A program made the position numbers and the translations under genes. A stretch of DNA of 64,000 bases from assembly GCA_963665045.2 (NCBI GenBank), contig CAXXJQ010000003.1, forward strand, positions 1,364,001-1,428,000. Reading direction: 5' to 3'. Shown here piece after piece: positions 37,028-46,732 of this stretch; the stretch's first letter is position 1; every line of letters starts with the position of its first letter. Source of the DNA: JAFGRU01 sp016934985. Lineage in GTDB: Bacteria; Desulfobacterota; Desulfuromonadia; Desulfuromonadales; JAAYDE01. The notes under the pieces are model-generated. The model was not told the DNA's origin. It worked only from the letters and a program-made list of their open reading frames with translations, and made no database searches.

Positions 37028-39588
37028 TTGACCACGATATTGACAAGGCGTTTAGGCACGACAACCATCTTGCGAATCTCCTTGCCCTCAACGAAACGGG
37101 CCACATTGCCATCGGCCAGGGCTGTTTGCTTGACGGTTTCGGCATCGGCCTCGGCAGCCACGGTGATTTTCCCCCGCACCTTGCCATTGACCTGGACCAC
37201 AATCAGGATCTGTTCCTGGGCCAGGGCCGCCTCGTTCCACTCGGGCCAACCCGCCTCGGAAACACAGCCATCCTGCCCGAGAGCTGCCCAGAGTTCCTCC
37301 GCAATATGGGGAACAAAAGGCGCCAGAAGCCGAACCAGGGCCAGGATAGATTCCCTCAGGGCAGCAGGAATCTTACGCTTGTCTTCCACCCCGCTGATGG
37401 CATTTATCAACTCCATAATGGCCGCGATGGCAGTATTGAAATGGAAGCGGTCATCGATATCCTCGCTGACCTTTTTGATGGTCTGGTGAGTAACCCTCCG
37501 CAACTCCTTGGCCACCTTTTGAGTTTCCGGTTCGGAGCCGTCTTCGCTGCCGGCGGAAAGAATGGCGAGACTGTCGAAAGCCAGGCGCCAGACCCGGTTC
37601 AAAAAACGGAAACATCCCTCGACGCCCTTTTCGCTCCATTCCAGGGCTTTCTCGGGCGGTGACGCGAAAAGGCAGAAAAGACGAGCTGTGTCGGCACCGT
37701 ATTGCTCAATCAGGGTATCGGGATCAATGACATTGTTCTTCGATTTGCTCATCTTCTCAATGCGCCCCAGTTCAGCCACCTTTCCACACTTGGAGCATTT
37801 CCCGTCCTCAACCTCTTCGGGATAGAGCCAGCCGTGCTCGGGGCATTTCTGGGTCTCCATGCAGACCATGCCCTGGGTAAGAAGATTGGTGAAGGGCTCA
37901 TCAATACCGACGTAACCGAGGTCGCGCAAAATTTTGGTGTAAAAACGGGCGTAGAGCAGATGCATAACCGCGTGTTCAACGCCACCGATATACTGGTCAA
38001 CCGGCAACCAGTAATCAACGGCCGACCTGTCAACCGGCCCACGATCGAAATGGGGACAGGCATAGCGCAGAAAATACCAGGAGCTTTCAACAAAGGTGTC
38101 GAAGGTGTCGGACTCGCGCCGTGCAGGAGCCCCACAGGCGGGACAGGCGATCTCGACGAAATCCTTTTTCCTGGCCAGGGGGCTGCCACCCTCAGCGGTC
38201 AGTTCGACATCGGGTGGCAAAACGACCGGAAGGTCTTTTTCCGGGACCGGCACAACCCCGCAGGCGTCACAATAAATGATGGGGATGGGTGTCCCCCAGT
38301 AGCGCTGGCGGGAAACCCCCCAATCGCGGAGGCGGAAATTGACCTTGCGCTCGCCGATACCCTTGGTCTCAAGATAATCGGCAATCTTCTCCTTGGCGGT
38401 TTCATTGTCGAGACCGTTAAACTCCCCGGAATTGACCATGGTGCCGGGTGCGGTATAAGCCTCGGTCATGGTTTCGGGCGAGAGCTCCTGGCCCGGCGGC
38501 TGGATAACCACGGTCATGGCCAGTTCGTAGCGCCTAGCAAACTCGAAGTCACGCTGGTCATGGGTCGGTACCGCCATGACCGCGCCGGTGCCGTAATCCA
38601 TGAGAACAAAATTGGCCAGCATGATCGGCATCCGCAGATTGGTCAAAGGGTTGATGCAGTAAGCACCGGTAAAGACCCCTTCTTTCTCGAAATCTTCGCT
38701 GGTGCGGTTGATCTTGTCCTGTTTGCGGACTTTATCAATAAAGGCCTGAACTTCTGCTCGGCAGTCATCGGTGGCCAGCTTGAGCGCCAGGGGGTGTTCA
38801 GGGGCGAGGCTCATGAACGTGGCGCCGAACAGGGTATCCTGGCGGGTGGTAAAAACGCGGATTTTTTCTTCAGAATTCTCGAGGGGAAAGTCGATTTCAC
38901 AACCGATACTGCGTCCGATCCAATTGCGCTGCATGATGAGAACAGGCTCGGGCCAGCCTTGCAGCTTGTAGGTATCGTCGAGAAGCTCCTGGGCATAATC
39001 GGTGATCTTGAAAAACCACTGCTCCAGTTCTTTGTCTTCAACGGTCGTACCGCAACGCCAGCAACCGCCGTCCTCGACCTGCTCGTTGGCCAGAACCGTC
39101 AGGCATTCCGGACACCAGTTAACCGAGGAGTGCTTCTTATAAGCGAGCCCTTTTTCGAACATCTTGAGAAAAATGAGCTGTTCCCATTTGTAATATTCAG
39201 GGTCGCAGGTGGCGAGTTCCCTGCTCCAATCATAGGAAAAACCCATCTTTTTCAACTGGGCTTTCATATTGTCGATATTGTCATAGGTCCAGGAGGAGGG
39301 ATGGATCCCGCGCTTGATGGCGGCATTTTCAGCAGGCATGCCGAAGGCATCCCAACCCATGGGATGAATGACGTTGAAACCCTGCATCTTCTTGAAACGG
39401 GCTACAACGTCGCCGATGGAATAGTTGCGTACATGCCCCATATGAATCCGGCCGGATGGATAGGGAAACATTTCAAGAAGATAGTACTTCTGTTTCCCGG
39501 CCTCCACAGAGGCTTTGAAAGACTCCTCTTTTTCCCAGATATCCCGCCACTTTTTTTCAATGGCTTTCGGGTTATAACGTTCCTCCAT
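37024..39588 (-). CDS. leuS: Leucyl-tRNA synthetase
   Basis: Charges tRNA-Leu. The start is the ATG at 39588 behind GGAGGAG (854 residues, MEERYNPKAIEKKWRDIW). Class I signatures are PYPSGRIHMGHVRNYSIGD (HIGH motif) and KMSKSKNNVIDPDTLIE (KMSKS). The editing domain (about 225-420) and a zinc-ribbon insertion (CSKCGKV region) are present. Standard bacterial form. Confidence 0.97.
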   Translation of the reverse strand: MEERYNPKAIEKKWRDIWEKEESFKASVEAGKQKYYLLEMFPYPSGRIHMGHVRNYSIGDVVARFKKMQGFNVIHPMGWDAFGMPAENAAIKRGIHPSSWTYDNIDNMKAQLKKMGFSYDWSRELATCDPEYYKWEQLIFLKMFEKGLAYKKHSSVNWCPECLTVLANEQVEDGGCWRCGTTVEDKELEQWFFKITDYAQELLDDTYKLQGWPEPVLIMQRNWIGRSIGCEIDFPLENSEEKIRVFTTRQDTLFGATFMSLAPEHPLALKLATDDCRAEVQAFIDKVRKQDKINRTSEDFEKEGVFTGAYCINPLTNLRMPIMLANFVLMDYGTGAVMAVPTHDQRDFEFARRYELAMTVVIQPPGQELSPETMTEAYTAPGTMVNSGEFNGLDNETAKEKIADYLETKGIGERKVNFRLRDWGVSRQRYWGTPIPIIYCDACGVVPVPEKDLPVVLPPDVELTAEGGSPLARKKDFVEIACPACGAPARRESDTFDTFVESSWYFLRYACPHFDRGPVDRSAVDYWLPVDQYIGGVEHAVMHLLYARFYTKILRDLGYVGIDEPFTNLLTQGMVCMETQKCPEHGWLYPEEVEDGKCSKCGKVAELGRIEKMSKSKNNVIDPDTLIEQYGADTARLFCLFASPPEKALEWSEKGVEGCFRFLNRVWRLAFDSLAILSAGSEDGSEPETQKVAKELRRVTHQTIKKVSEDIDDRFHFNTAIAAIMELINAISGVEDKRKIPAALRESILALVRLLAPFVPHIAEELWAALGQDGCVSEAGWPEWNEAALAQEQILIVVQVNGKVRGKITVAAEADAETVKQTALADGNVARFVEGKEIRKMVVVPKRLVNIVVK

Positions 39589-39619
39589 TCTTCTCCTCCA
39601 CGACATCAGAGCACCGCTC

Positions 39620-39650
39620 AAAAAATGACTACCGGCTTATGCCGGTAGTC
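39620..39650 (-). terminator. Intrinsic terminator after infA
   Basis: Minus-strand stem GACTACCGGC/GCCGGTAGTC (39650-39627, loop ATAA) followed by ATTTTTTG. It ends infA transcripts about 40 bases before the leuS start, so leuS would depend on read-through or on a promoter I cannot see. Confidence 0.8.
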
Positions 39651-39734
39651 AGTAAATATATCCAAATATAAAAAACCCGACATGAGAGTGCATACCCCTT
39701 TGGGTTGCCCAGCGGCCGGCAGGTATTGGCAGGA

Positions 39735-39953
39735 TTATTTGGCCCGATAGGTGATGCGCCCGCGGGTAAGGTCATAAGGTGAGAGTTCCACCGTCACCCG
39801 GTCACCGGGAAGAATCCTGATGTAAAATTTGCGCATCTTACCGGAAATATGGGCCAGAACAACATGACCGTTGTCCAGCTCAACACGAAACATGGCATTC
39901 GGCAGTGGTTCAATCACCTTGCCTTCGACCTCAATTGCTTCTTCTTTTGCCAA
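39735..39953 (-). CDS. infA: Translation initiation factor IF-1
   Basis: S1-like OB-fold protein of 72 residues, the usual length, containing EGKVIEPLPNAMFRVELDNG and the C-terminal LSPYDLTRGRITYRAK. The start is TTG at 39953, five bases after GGAGG; a GTG at 39959 would overlap the ribosome site. Followed by a terminator. Confidence 0.96.
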   Translation of the reverse strand: MAKEEAIEVEGKVIEPLPNAMFRVELDNGHVVLAHISGKMRKFYIRILPGDRVTVELSPYDLTRGRITYRAK

Positions 39954-40109
39954 AACCACCTCCAGAACACAGGTTAAAAAATTTAATTACAATTTCGAAA
40001 CGACATATTAAACATAAAATCCCAGGCTCTTGTCAAGTACGGAGACAGAAGCGACAGACTTTCGTTCACCTTTAAGGCGTTAGAATCAAAAACAGCAGAT
40101 GAGAAAGGG

Positions 40110-40496
40110 TCAGGAGATATTGCGACTATTCTGCAGGCATTTCTGGATGGTTTCAATAACAGTGGAAGACTTGAAAGGTTTGGTAATGTAACTGACGGCA
40201 CCGGCATTCATCCCTTTTTCAATATCCTGCGGCCTTCTCTTGGCCGTGAGCATGACCACCGGTATGTGCCGGGTTTTTTCATCATTCTTGATGCGCCGGC
40301 AAACTTCAAAACCGTCCATTCCCGGCATAATGACATCAAGAAGAACCAGGTCAGGTCGATAGTCGCAAATGACACCCAGAGCTTCCTCCCCACCTGTGAC
40401 ACCTTTGACGTCGTACCCCTTGGAGGTCAGAAGAATACATTCCAGTTTCAGAAGACAGTTTTCGTCTTCCACAATCAAAATTTTTCCGGCAGGCAA
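40110..40496 (-). CDS. Stand-alone response regulator receiver protein
   Basis: A 128-residue CheY-like receiver with no output domain. It has the acidic pocket (VEDEN), the phospho-acceptor Asp in LVLLDVIMPGMDGFEV, a Thr in VVMLTAK and the Lys in ITKPF. Translation starts at TTG (40496) behind AAGGAGG. It lies alone between infA and der, with no kinase nearby, so its partner is unknown. Confidence 0.9.
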   Translation of the reverse strand: MPAGKILIVEDENCLLKLECILLTSKGYDVKGVTGGEEALGVICDYRPDLVLLDVIMPGMDGFEVCRRIKNDEKTRHIPVVMLTAKRRPQDIEKGMNAGAVSYITKPFKSSTVIETIQKCLQNSRNIS

Positions 40497-40594
40497 ATAA
40501 GCCTCCTTGAAAAGGGATCAACAGCACTGGTGTTTGCTTTATAAAACTTACCATCTTAATGCCTTTTCGCAACCAGCCGTCGTGCAAACAGGAA

Positions 40595-41908
40595 TCAATC
40601 CTTTTTGCGGTCCTTGAAAACCAGACGCACGGGTGTCCCTTCAAAGCCAAAAGCATCGCGCAGGCGATTTTGAATAAAACGCCGATAATAGAGGTGAATC
40701 CCCTCGGAGCGACTGGCGAAAACCGTAAAAGTGGGAGGGCGTACACCGGTCTGGGTGATGTAAAACAGCTTAACCCGCTTGCGGTGAAAAACCGGCGGCG
40801 GCAACTTTTCAATCGCTTCCTGAAGAACCCTGTTGAGAGCAGGAGTGCCGATAGACCGGTTGAACTGTTCAAAAACCTTTTCAACCTCCTTAAATATTTT
40901 GGATACCCTCTGTCCGGTCAGGGCCGAGACGAAGAGGATGGGCGCGAAGGGAAGAAATTTAAAAGCGGAACGCACCTCATCGCTGAAATTCCCGAAGGTC
41001 GTGTTGTCCTTGTTGACCAGGTCCCATTTGTTGATGACAATGACAACGGCCCGATTTTTCTCGAAAGCATAGCCGGCAACGGTAAGGTCCTGCTCAGTAA
41101 TCCCCTTCTCCGCGTCAATGACCATGACCACGACATGGGAGCGGGAAACCGCTTTGATGGCCTGCAGGGCGCTGATCTTTTCAAGCTTTTCATCGACCCG
41201 GCTTTTACGCCTGAGACCCGCGGTGTCAATGAGCCGGTAGCGTTGCCGGTTGTAGATGAAATGAGTGTCTATACTATCCCTGGTGGTGCCCGGAATGGGG
41301 CTGACCAGCACCCTCTCCTGGCCGAGAATACGATTGATGAGGGAGGATTTCCCGACGTTGGGACGGCCGATAATGGAGACTCGAACCTCGTCCTCGTCCG
41401 TCTCCTGGCCCGCATCCGGTAAAATTTCAAGAATTTCTTCCATCAGCGAGCCGACGCCATGGCCGTGCTCGGCAGAAATAAAATAGAGGTTGTCCATGCC
41501 GAGGCCATAGAACTCGGTGGCTTCCATTTCCAGGGCCGGGGAATCGACCTTGTTGACAACATAAAAAACCGGTTTGTCCTGTTTTCGCAGAATAGCGGCA
41601 ATTTCCTGGTCCGAGGGCGAAATACCGCCGCGCCCGTCCAGGAGAAAAACGATGACATCGGCTTCCCGGATCGCTACTTCGGTCTGCTCGCGCATGCTGG
41701 AAAGAATGACGTTTTCGGTGGCGGCTTCGTATCCGCCGGTATCTACCAGCAAAAACGGCCTGCTGAAATGCCGCACCTCGGCATAGTTGCGGTCTCTGGT
41801 AACACCGGGAAAATCTTCGACGATGGCGCGGCGCTCTTTGGTTATGCGGTTGAAGAGGGTCGATTTCCCGGCATTGGGCCGCCCGACAATGGCAACAGTA
41901 GGAATCAT
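40595..41908 (-). CDS. der: Ribosome biogenesis GTPase Der (EngA)
   Basis: Double GTPase for 50S subunit maturation. The start is the ATG at 41908 (437 residues, MIPTVAIVGRPNAGKSTLFN). Both G domains are intact: G1 P-loop GRPNAGKST and NKVD (NKVDSPALE) in the first, GRPNVGKSS and NKWD in the second, plus a C-terminal KH-like domain (about 355-437). Confidence 0.97.
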   Translation of the reverse strand: MIPTVAIVGRPNAGKSTLFNRITKERRAIVEDFPGVTRDRNYAEVRHFSRPFLLVDTGGYEAATENVILSSMREQTEVAIREADVIVFLLDGRGGISPSDQEIAAILRKQDKPVFYVVNKVDSPALEMEATEFYGLGMDNLYFISAEHGHGVGSLMEEILEILPDAGQETDEDEVRVSIIGRPNVGKSSLINRILGQERVLVSPIPGTTRDSIDTHFIYNRQRYRLIDTAGLRRKSRVDEKLEKISALQAIKAVSRSHVVVMVIDAEKGITEQDLTVAGYAFEKNRAVVIVINKWDLVNKDNTTFGNFSDEVRSAFKFLPFAPILFVSALTGQRVSKIFKEVEKVFEQFNRSIGTPALNRVLQEAIEKLPPPVFHRKRVKLFYITQTGVRPPTFTVFASRSEGIHLYYRRFIQNRLRDAFGFEGTPVRLVFKDRKKD

Positions 41909-42131
41909 AATTATCTCTTGTAAAGCCCGGAGCATGCGCCCGACAGGCAGCTTAGAAAAAGGGTCTGGTTAGCTTCCCCCTTCGACGCAGCACGACAGAG
42001 GGGGTCGTTTTGGAAATCAGACTGACAGAACGTAAAAGGAAAGAATGCGCCTCCGGAGGGCGCGATCCCCGTATCATGAACCCGGAGAGAAATCTGTAAA
42101 TGGACTGGGCGCTGATAATGCCGGCACCCTG

Positions 42132-43037
42132 TTAATCGTGGTAACCGAATTCCTTCATTTTGCCAGGGGACCGGGTCCAATTCTTCACTACCTTGACAAA
42201 AGTTTTAAGATAGACCCGGGTGCCGAGAAACTCCTCCAGGCCGCGCCTCGAGTTCTCGCCGATCATGCGAATCATTTTCCCTTTGTGGCCCAGAACGATT
42301 TTTTTGTGGGTTTCCCGCTCAACAACAATAACCGCTGCGATCTCAACGATATCATCTTTTTCATTAAAGGTTTCAATATAAACAGCAGTACCATAGGGAA
42401 TTTCCTTATGGGTAAGTTTCAGTATCTGCTCCCGGATTATCTCCGCTGCGAAAAAACGCTCGGGCAGGTCGCTGATCATATCCGGCGGATAGAGGGGCGG
42501 GCCCTTGGGAAGGCGCCGCCGCAGGGCAGCCAAAAGCTCTTCCAAGCCTTCGCCTTTGAGAGCGGAAACCGGGATGATCTCCGTGAACCCGAAAACCTCG
42601 TTATATTTCTGCATGACGGGAAGCAGCTTTTCCCGCGGGAAGAGATCAATTTTATTGATAACCAGAAGGGTCTTCACCCGCTTGCCTGACAAGGCCTCAA
42701 GAAATCTTTCGGTCAGAGCCTCGACCCGGTCCCCGGGCTCCACCAGGAAAAGAATGAGGTCGACATTGTCGCAGGCCGAAAGGGCCTGCTCGAGCATGAA
42801 ACGATTGAGAGCCTTTTCCCCCTGATGAAGCCCGGGGGTGTCGAGAAAGAGAATCTGGCAGTCGGCCTCGTTGTGAATACCGAGAATACGGTTGCGGGTG
42901 GTCTGGGGTTTTCTCGAAACGATACTGACCTTCTGGCCAAGTAAGGCGTTAAGGAGGGTCGACTTGCCGACGTTCGGCTTGCCGACCAGAGACACGAACC
43001 CTGTACGAAAATCATCCTGAAGGTTGTTTTCCGGCAT
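42132..43037 (-). CDS. era: GTPase Era
   Basis: Binds the 3' end of 16S rRNA in 30S assembly. The 301-residue protein has P-loop GKPNVGKSTLLNALLG, DTPG (LDTPGLHQGE), NKID and a C-terminal KH domain (about 205-290: VYIETFNEKDDIVEIAAVI). It sits directly after rnc (23 bases), the conserved rnc-era order. Confidence 0.97.
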   Translation of the reverse strand: MPENNLQDDFRTGFVSLVGKPNVGKSTLLNALLGQKVSIVSRKPQTTRNRILGIHNEADCQILFLDTPGLHQGEKALNRFMLEQALSACDNVDLILFLVEPGDRVEALTERFLEALSGKRVKTLLVINKIDLFPREKLLPVMQKYNEVFGFTEIIPVSALKGEGLEELLAALRRRLPKGPPLYPPDMISDLPERFFAAEIIREQILKLTHKEIPYGTAVYIETFNEKDDIVEIAAVIVVERETHKKIVLGHKGKMIRMIGENSRRGLEEFLGTRVYLKTFVKVVKNWTRSPGKMKEFGYHD

Positions 43038-43060
43038 TATCTCCTACCCCGAAGTTTCAT

Positions 43061-43777
43061 TCAGTTATCCGAATCCTGAAGGGCCTGGCGGGCAGCCTCC
43101 TGTTCAGCGGCTTTCTTGGTTTTGCCCTGACCCTGGCCGAGGATTGTACCGCCGCAAGCCACCTGGCAGGTAAAAAGCTTCTTGTGGTCCGGTCCCTCGG
43201 CAGCCAGCACCTTGTAAACCGGAATTTCCTGTTTGCGGCCCTGAAGCCATTCCTGAAGGCGGGTTTTGAAATCCATCCCTTCCTTGCGGCTGGCCGCCTT
43301 GTCAATATGTTCAACGACAAGGGGCAAAACCACTGTACAGGTCTTCTCAAAACCACTGTCGGAAAAAACCGCCCCCAGAAGCGCTTCGAAAGCATCGGCA
43401 ATCAGGCTCGCCTTCTGCCGCCCGCCGCTCATGGCCTCGCCTTTGCCGAGAAGCAGAAAATCCCCCAGCCCCAGATTGCGGCCGATTCGGGCCAAACTTT
43501 TTTCGTTGACCACCTCGGCCCGGATACGGGTCAGCTGCCCTTCGTCCATTTCCGGATACCGGCAAAAGATATAGTCGCTGACAATCAGTTCAAGGACCGC
43601 ATCGCCAAGAAATTCAAGACGTTCGTTATGGGAACAGGCGCCTGAGCCTATCTGTTCGTTACTGAAGGATTTATGTGTCATGGCTTCAACAAAACGCTCA
43701 TGATCACGGAAAACATAGCCTAAAGCCTGCTCGATAGTCCGGCGTGAATCTTCTAAAAAGTGGTTATCTTTTTCCAT
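43061..43777 (-). CDS. rnc: Ribonuclease III
   Basis: Cleaves double-stranded RNA, including rRNA precursors. The start is the ATG at 43777 (238 residues, MEKDNHFLEDSRRTIEQAL); an open extension to 43957 overlaps the divergent tmk start region and is rejected. The RNase III signature NERLEFLGDAVLELIVSDYI and the second acidic site ADAFEALLGAVFSD are present, and the dsRNA-binding domain is at about 165-235. Confidence 0.96.
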   Translation of the reverse strand: MEKDNHFLEDSRRTIEQALGYVFRDHERFVEAMTHKSFSNEQIGSGACSHNERLEFLGDAVLELIVSDYIFCRYPEMDEGQLTRIRAEVVNEKSLARIGRNLGLGDFLLLGKGEAMSGGRQKASLIADAFEALLGAVFSDSGFEKTCTVVLPLVVEHIDKAASRKEGMDFKTRLQEWLQGRKQEIPVYKVLAAEGPDHKKLFTCQVACGGTILGQGQGKTKKAAEQEAARQALQDSDN

Positions 43778-43950
43778 CGCTCGTTTTACCCGGGAAATAA
43801 TATATAGAAAAAAACGGTTTGACTGCTGAAAAGGGCGGAAAATATGTCGATGGAAAAAACGCTTTTCCTTGAATATCCCCCGACCCCTCCTTATAATGAC
43901 CTGATTTAAAAAATCAAGCAATTTCCACTTTTTAACAAAAAACACCGAGC

Positions 43951-44592
43951 ATGTCACTTTTTATTACATTCGAAGGGGTTGAAGGTTCCGGGAAATCCAC
44001 CCAAATCCTCTTGCTGGCCGAAACCCTGCGGCAGGGCGGCTTCAACGTCCTCACCACCAGGGAGCCGGGCGGCTGCCCCTTAAGCGACAAAATTCGCCAT
44101 CTCCTCCTTCATCCGGACCAGGGAGAGGTCGCCTCCGAAACGGAACTTTTCCTTTACCTGGCCGCACGTGCGCAGCACGTTTTTGAGATCATCCGGCCCG
44201 CTTTGGCCGCAGGTAAAATTGTCCTGTGCGACCGCTTTGCCGACGCCACCACCGCCTACCAGGGTTTTGCCAGGGGCCTGGATTTATCACTTATCCACCG
44301 CTTCAACGACTTTGCTGTTGGCGGTCTGGTCCCCGATCTGACCCTGCTTCTCGACATGCCCGTTGAGAACGGCCAGGAGCGGCTGGCCCACCGCAACCAC
44401 ACCACAGGATCACGCCGCGACCGCCTCGAACTTGAGCCCGACACATTTCACGAGCGGGTTCGCCAGGGTTATCTTTGCCTGGCCAGGGACTACCCGGACC
44501 GTTTCAGGGTGGTAAACGCTCTTGCCGGCAGGGAAGAGCTGGCTCTTGAGATTTCAACTCTCGTTGAACCTTTCCTGGCAGAGGTGAATTGA
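43951..44592 (+). CDS. tmk: Thymidylate kinase
   Basis: Phosphorylates dTMP to dTDP. The 213-residue protein has the P-loop FEGVEGSGKSTQILLLAE, the DR motif in VLCDRFADATTAYQGFARG and an arginine-containing lid region (HTTGSRRDRLE). It is divergent from rnc and first of a plus-strand unit; its TGA overlaps the holB ATG (TGATG). Confidence 0.96.
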   Translation: MSLFITFEGVEGSGKSTQILLLAETLRQGGFNVLTTREPGGCPLSDKIRHLLLHPDQGEVASETELFLYLAARAQHVFEIIRPALAAGKIVLCDRFADATTAYQGFARGLDLSLIHRFNDFAVGGLVPDLTLLLDMPVENGQERLAHRNHTTGSRRDRLELEPDTFHERVRQGYLCLARDYPDRFRVVNALAGREELALEISTLVEPFLAEVN

Positions 44593-45599
44593 TGCCTTAT
44601 TCCCAAATTTTAGGGCATGACAGGCAGAAACAGCTTTTGTCCAAGGCTCTGTCAGCCGACCGCCTGGCCTCCGCTTATCTTTTTTCGGGCCCTGAGGGGG
44701 TCGGAAAAAAGCTGCTTGCCAAAGCCTTTATCAAAAACCTTTTCTGCGTCAACGGAAACTCCTGTGGCCACTGCCGAAGCTGCCGTCAATTTGAAGAGGG
44801 AAATCACCCCGACTTCATTTTCCTTGACGGCACCCCTTCAACCATTAAAATCGACGACATCCGCGCTGTTCAGAAAGGACTCCACTTTCGTCCGGCTGAA
44901 GCCGACCACCGGGTCTGCCTCATCGACGGAGCGGAAAAGATGACCCACGCAGCCCAGACAGCGCTGTTGAAAAGTCTCGAGGAGCCTAAGCTCCACACCA
45001 TGTTTATCCTTGTCTCCGCCAACGCCGAGGCCCTTCTGCCGACCATCCGCTCGCGCTGCCAGAATTTGAAATTCAACCGCCTTCCTGTGGAAGCCCTGCG
45101 CGGAAAATTCAGCCAAACCCTGGAAGAAGACCAGAACCATGCGGCTCTCCTGGCAGCCCTCGCTGACGGCAGTTTTAAGAACAGTCTCAGCGACAAGCGC
45201 GATTTCTATCTTCAGGAAAGACCGGAAATTCTTCAGGATTTCACCCGACTCCCGCTCCTGGAGTCCCATGTCGACGCCTACTTTACCCTGGCCGGGAAAC
45301 TGGCCGCGAAAAAAAACCTGATACCCGATATCCTGGAAGTGTTTAAACTGTTCTTCCGTGACACCCTTTTCGAACTTCAGGGGCGGCCTGAAAGTGATTT
45401 CGTTAATGCCGACCTCGCCGGCCTGGTCCGGCATCAAAGCAGCAAAGAGAGCATCGCCTCAACTTTGAAGAAGCTCGAGGCCATCAGGGATATTGAAGAT
45501 TCCATCAACAAAAACACCAATCCACAACTATCTTTCGAGGTTCTGCTCATGAGGCTGAGCGATCAGCCCAGCAGCGCGGCCTCGAATCGAACGGTATAA
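44592..45599 (+). CDS. holB: DNA polymerase III subunit delta'
   Basis: Clamp-loader subunit of 335 residues. It has an AAA+ fold with P-loop-like GPEGVGKKLLAKAF, the four-cysteine zinc finger (CVNGNSCGHCRSC) and the sensor region LLKSLEEP. The SRC motif (TIRSRCQNLKF) is intact. The ATG overlaps the tmk stop by one base. The tmk-holB-ricT-metG-tatD order is common in bacteria. Confidence 0.95.
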   Translation: MPYSQILGHDRQKQLLSKALSADRLASAYLFSGPEGVGKKLLAKAFIKNLFCVNGNSCGHCRSCRQFEEGNHPDFIFLDGTPSTIKIDDIRAVQKGLHFRPAEADHRVCLIDGAEKMTHAAQTALLKSLEEPKLHTMFILVSANAEALLPTIRSRCQNLKFNRLPVEALRGKFSQTLEEDQNHAALLAALADGSFKNSLSDKRDFYLQERPEILQDFTRLPLLESHVDAYFTLAGKLAAKKNLIPDILEVFKLFFRDTLFELQGRPESDFVNADLAGLVRHQSSKESIASTLKKLEAIRDIEDSINKNTNPQLSFEVLLMRLSDQPSSAASNRTV

Positions 45600-45604
45600 G
45601 AAAC

Positions 45605-46732
45605 ATGGCACGTCTCGTTTCCGTAAAATTCTGCACCGCCGGACGTCATTATCATTTTGCCGCCGGCGACCTGGAACTTGCCGCCGGTGACAGCGTCATA
45701 GTGGAAACCGCGCGAGGCAGAGCTCTCGCCACGGTAGTCACACCCCCCGAAGAAACTCCTGACGAAAAGATGCCCGAGGATGTCAAAGCGGTCCTTCGCA
45801 AGGCCACCCCCGACGACCTCCTGCAGGAGAAAAACCATAAAAACCTGGAAAAGGAAGCTTTCAGTTTCTGCCGCAACTGCATTGAGGAACGCGGCATGGT
45901 CATGAAACTGGTGCGTGCCGAATATCTCTTCGACGGCTCGAAAATCATCTTCTACTTCACCGCCGACGGCCGCGTCGATTTCCGCGAACTGGTCAAGGAC
46001 CTGGCTCATCAGTTTCACACCCGCATCGAGATGAAGCAGATCGGGGTCCGCGACGAAGCCAAACTTGTCGGCGGCATCGGCATCTGCGGCCGCCAATTAT
46101 GCTGCTGCTCTTTTCTCACGGAATTCTCGCCGGTTTCGGTCAAAATGGCCAAGGAACAGGGTCTGGCCCTGAACCCGGCAAAAATTTCCGGCCAGTGCGG
46201 CCGTCTTCTCTGTTGCCTGAGTTACGAATTCGACACCTACTGCCACCTCAAGAAACAACTTCCCAAAGGCGGGGAAAGGGTTACGATAAACGGCAAACAG
46301 GGGGTCGTCACTGATGTCAATCTCATAAGCCAGAAAATCACCCTCCGCATGGAGGATGACAAACGCCTCACGGTTTCACCCCAGGAACTTCTTGACGGCC
46401 GGACAAAACCACCTGAGGTTGAGTTTGAATCTCAACCCGAAACGGCAGAGCGCAAACCCCGGGAAAAAGAGCCGGCCCAGCCAGGCACCCCCCAGGATCA
46501 GAGCAAAAGAAGCCGCAAGAGGGGTTCCAGCAGGCGGGGACCGCAAAAACCTGGACAGGGGCAGAAACAGGCCCAGAAACCCGAGCTCAAACCAAAACCG
46601 AAGCAAGACCAGGCCCAGCCCCAGCCCGACGGCGATGCCGCTCCCAAACGCAAAAGATCCCGGCCACGCAGAAGGCCGCGCAAAAAACCCGATAACAGCA
46701 GCGATAAAAACAATCCCAGGAGAGACACATGA
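45605..46732 (+). CDS. ricT: PSP1 / RicT (YaaT) family protein with basic C-terminal tail
   Basis: Residues 1 to about 265 form the PSP1/YaaT domain with the cysteine cluster GGIGICGRQLCCCSFL and SGQCGRLLCCLSYE, which in Bacillus RicT helps hold iron-sulfur clusters in a complex acting on mRNA maturation. The last roughly 105 residues are an extended low-complexity tail rich in Lys, Arg, Pro and Gln (ending KKPDNSSDKNNPRRDT), suited to nucleic acid contact. Its start is 5 bases after holB and its stop overlaps metG (ATGA). The role in this organism is inferred. Confidence 0.88.
   Translation: MARLVSVKFCTAGRHYHFAAGDLELAAGDSVIVETARGRALATVVTPPEETPDEKMPEDVKAVLRKATPDDLLQEKNHKNLEKEAFSFCRNCIEERGMVMKLVRAEYLFDGSKIIFYFTADGRVDFRELVKDLAHQFHTRIEMKQIGVRDEAKLVGGIGICGRQLCCCSFLTEFSPVSVKMAKEQGLALNPAKISGQCGRLLCCLSYEFDTYCHLKKQLPKGGERVTINGKQGVVTDVNLISQKITLRMEDDKRLTVSPQELLDGRTKPPEVEFESQPETAERKPREKEPAQPGTPQDQSKRSRKRGSSRRGPQKPGQGQKQAQKPELKPKPKQDQAQPQPDGDAAPKRKRSRPRRRPRKKPDNSSDKNNPRRDT

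Noticed and set aside
37702..39648. Open frame of 648 codons on the plus strand
   Set aside because: Lies wholly antisense to leuS, whose motifs are unmistakable; a shadow of its codon bias.
43778..43957. Extended N terminus for rnc
   Set aside because: Sixty extra residues not found in RNase III, overlapping the divergent tmk start.
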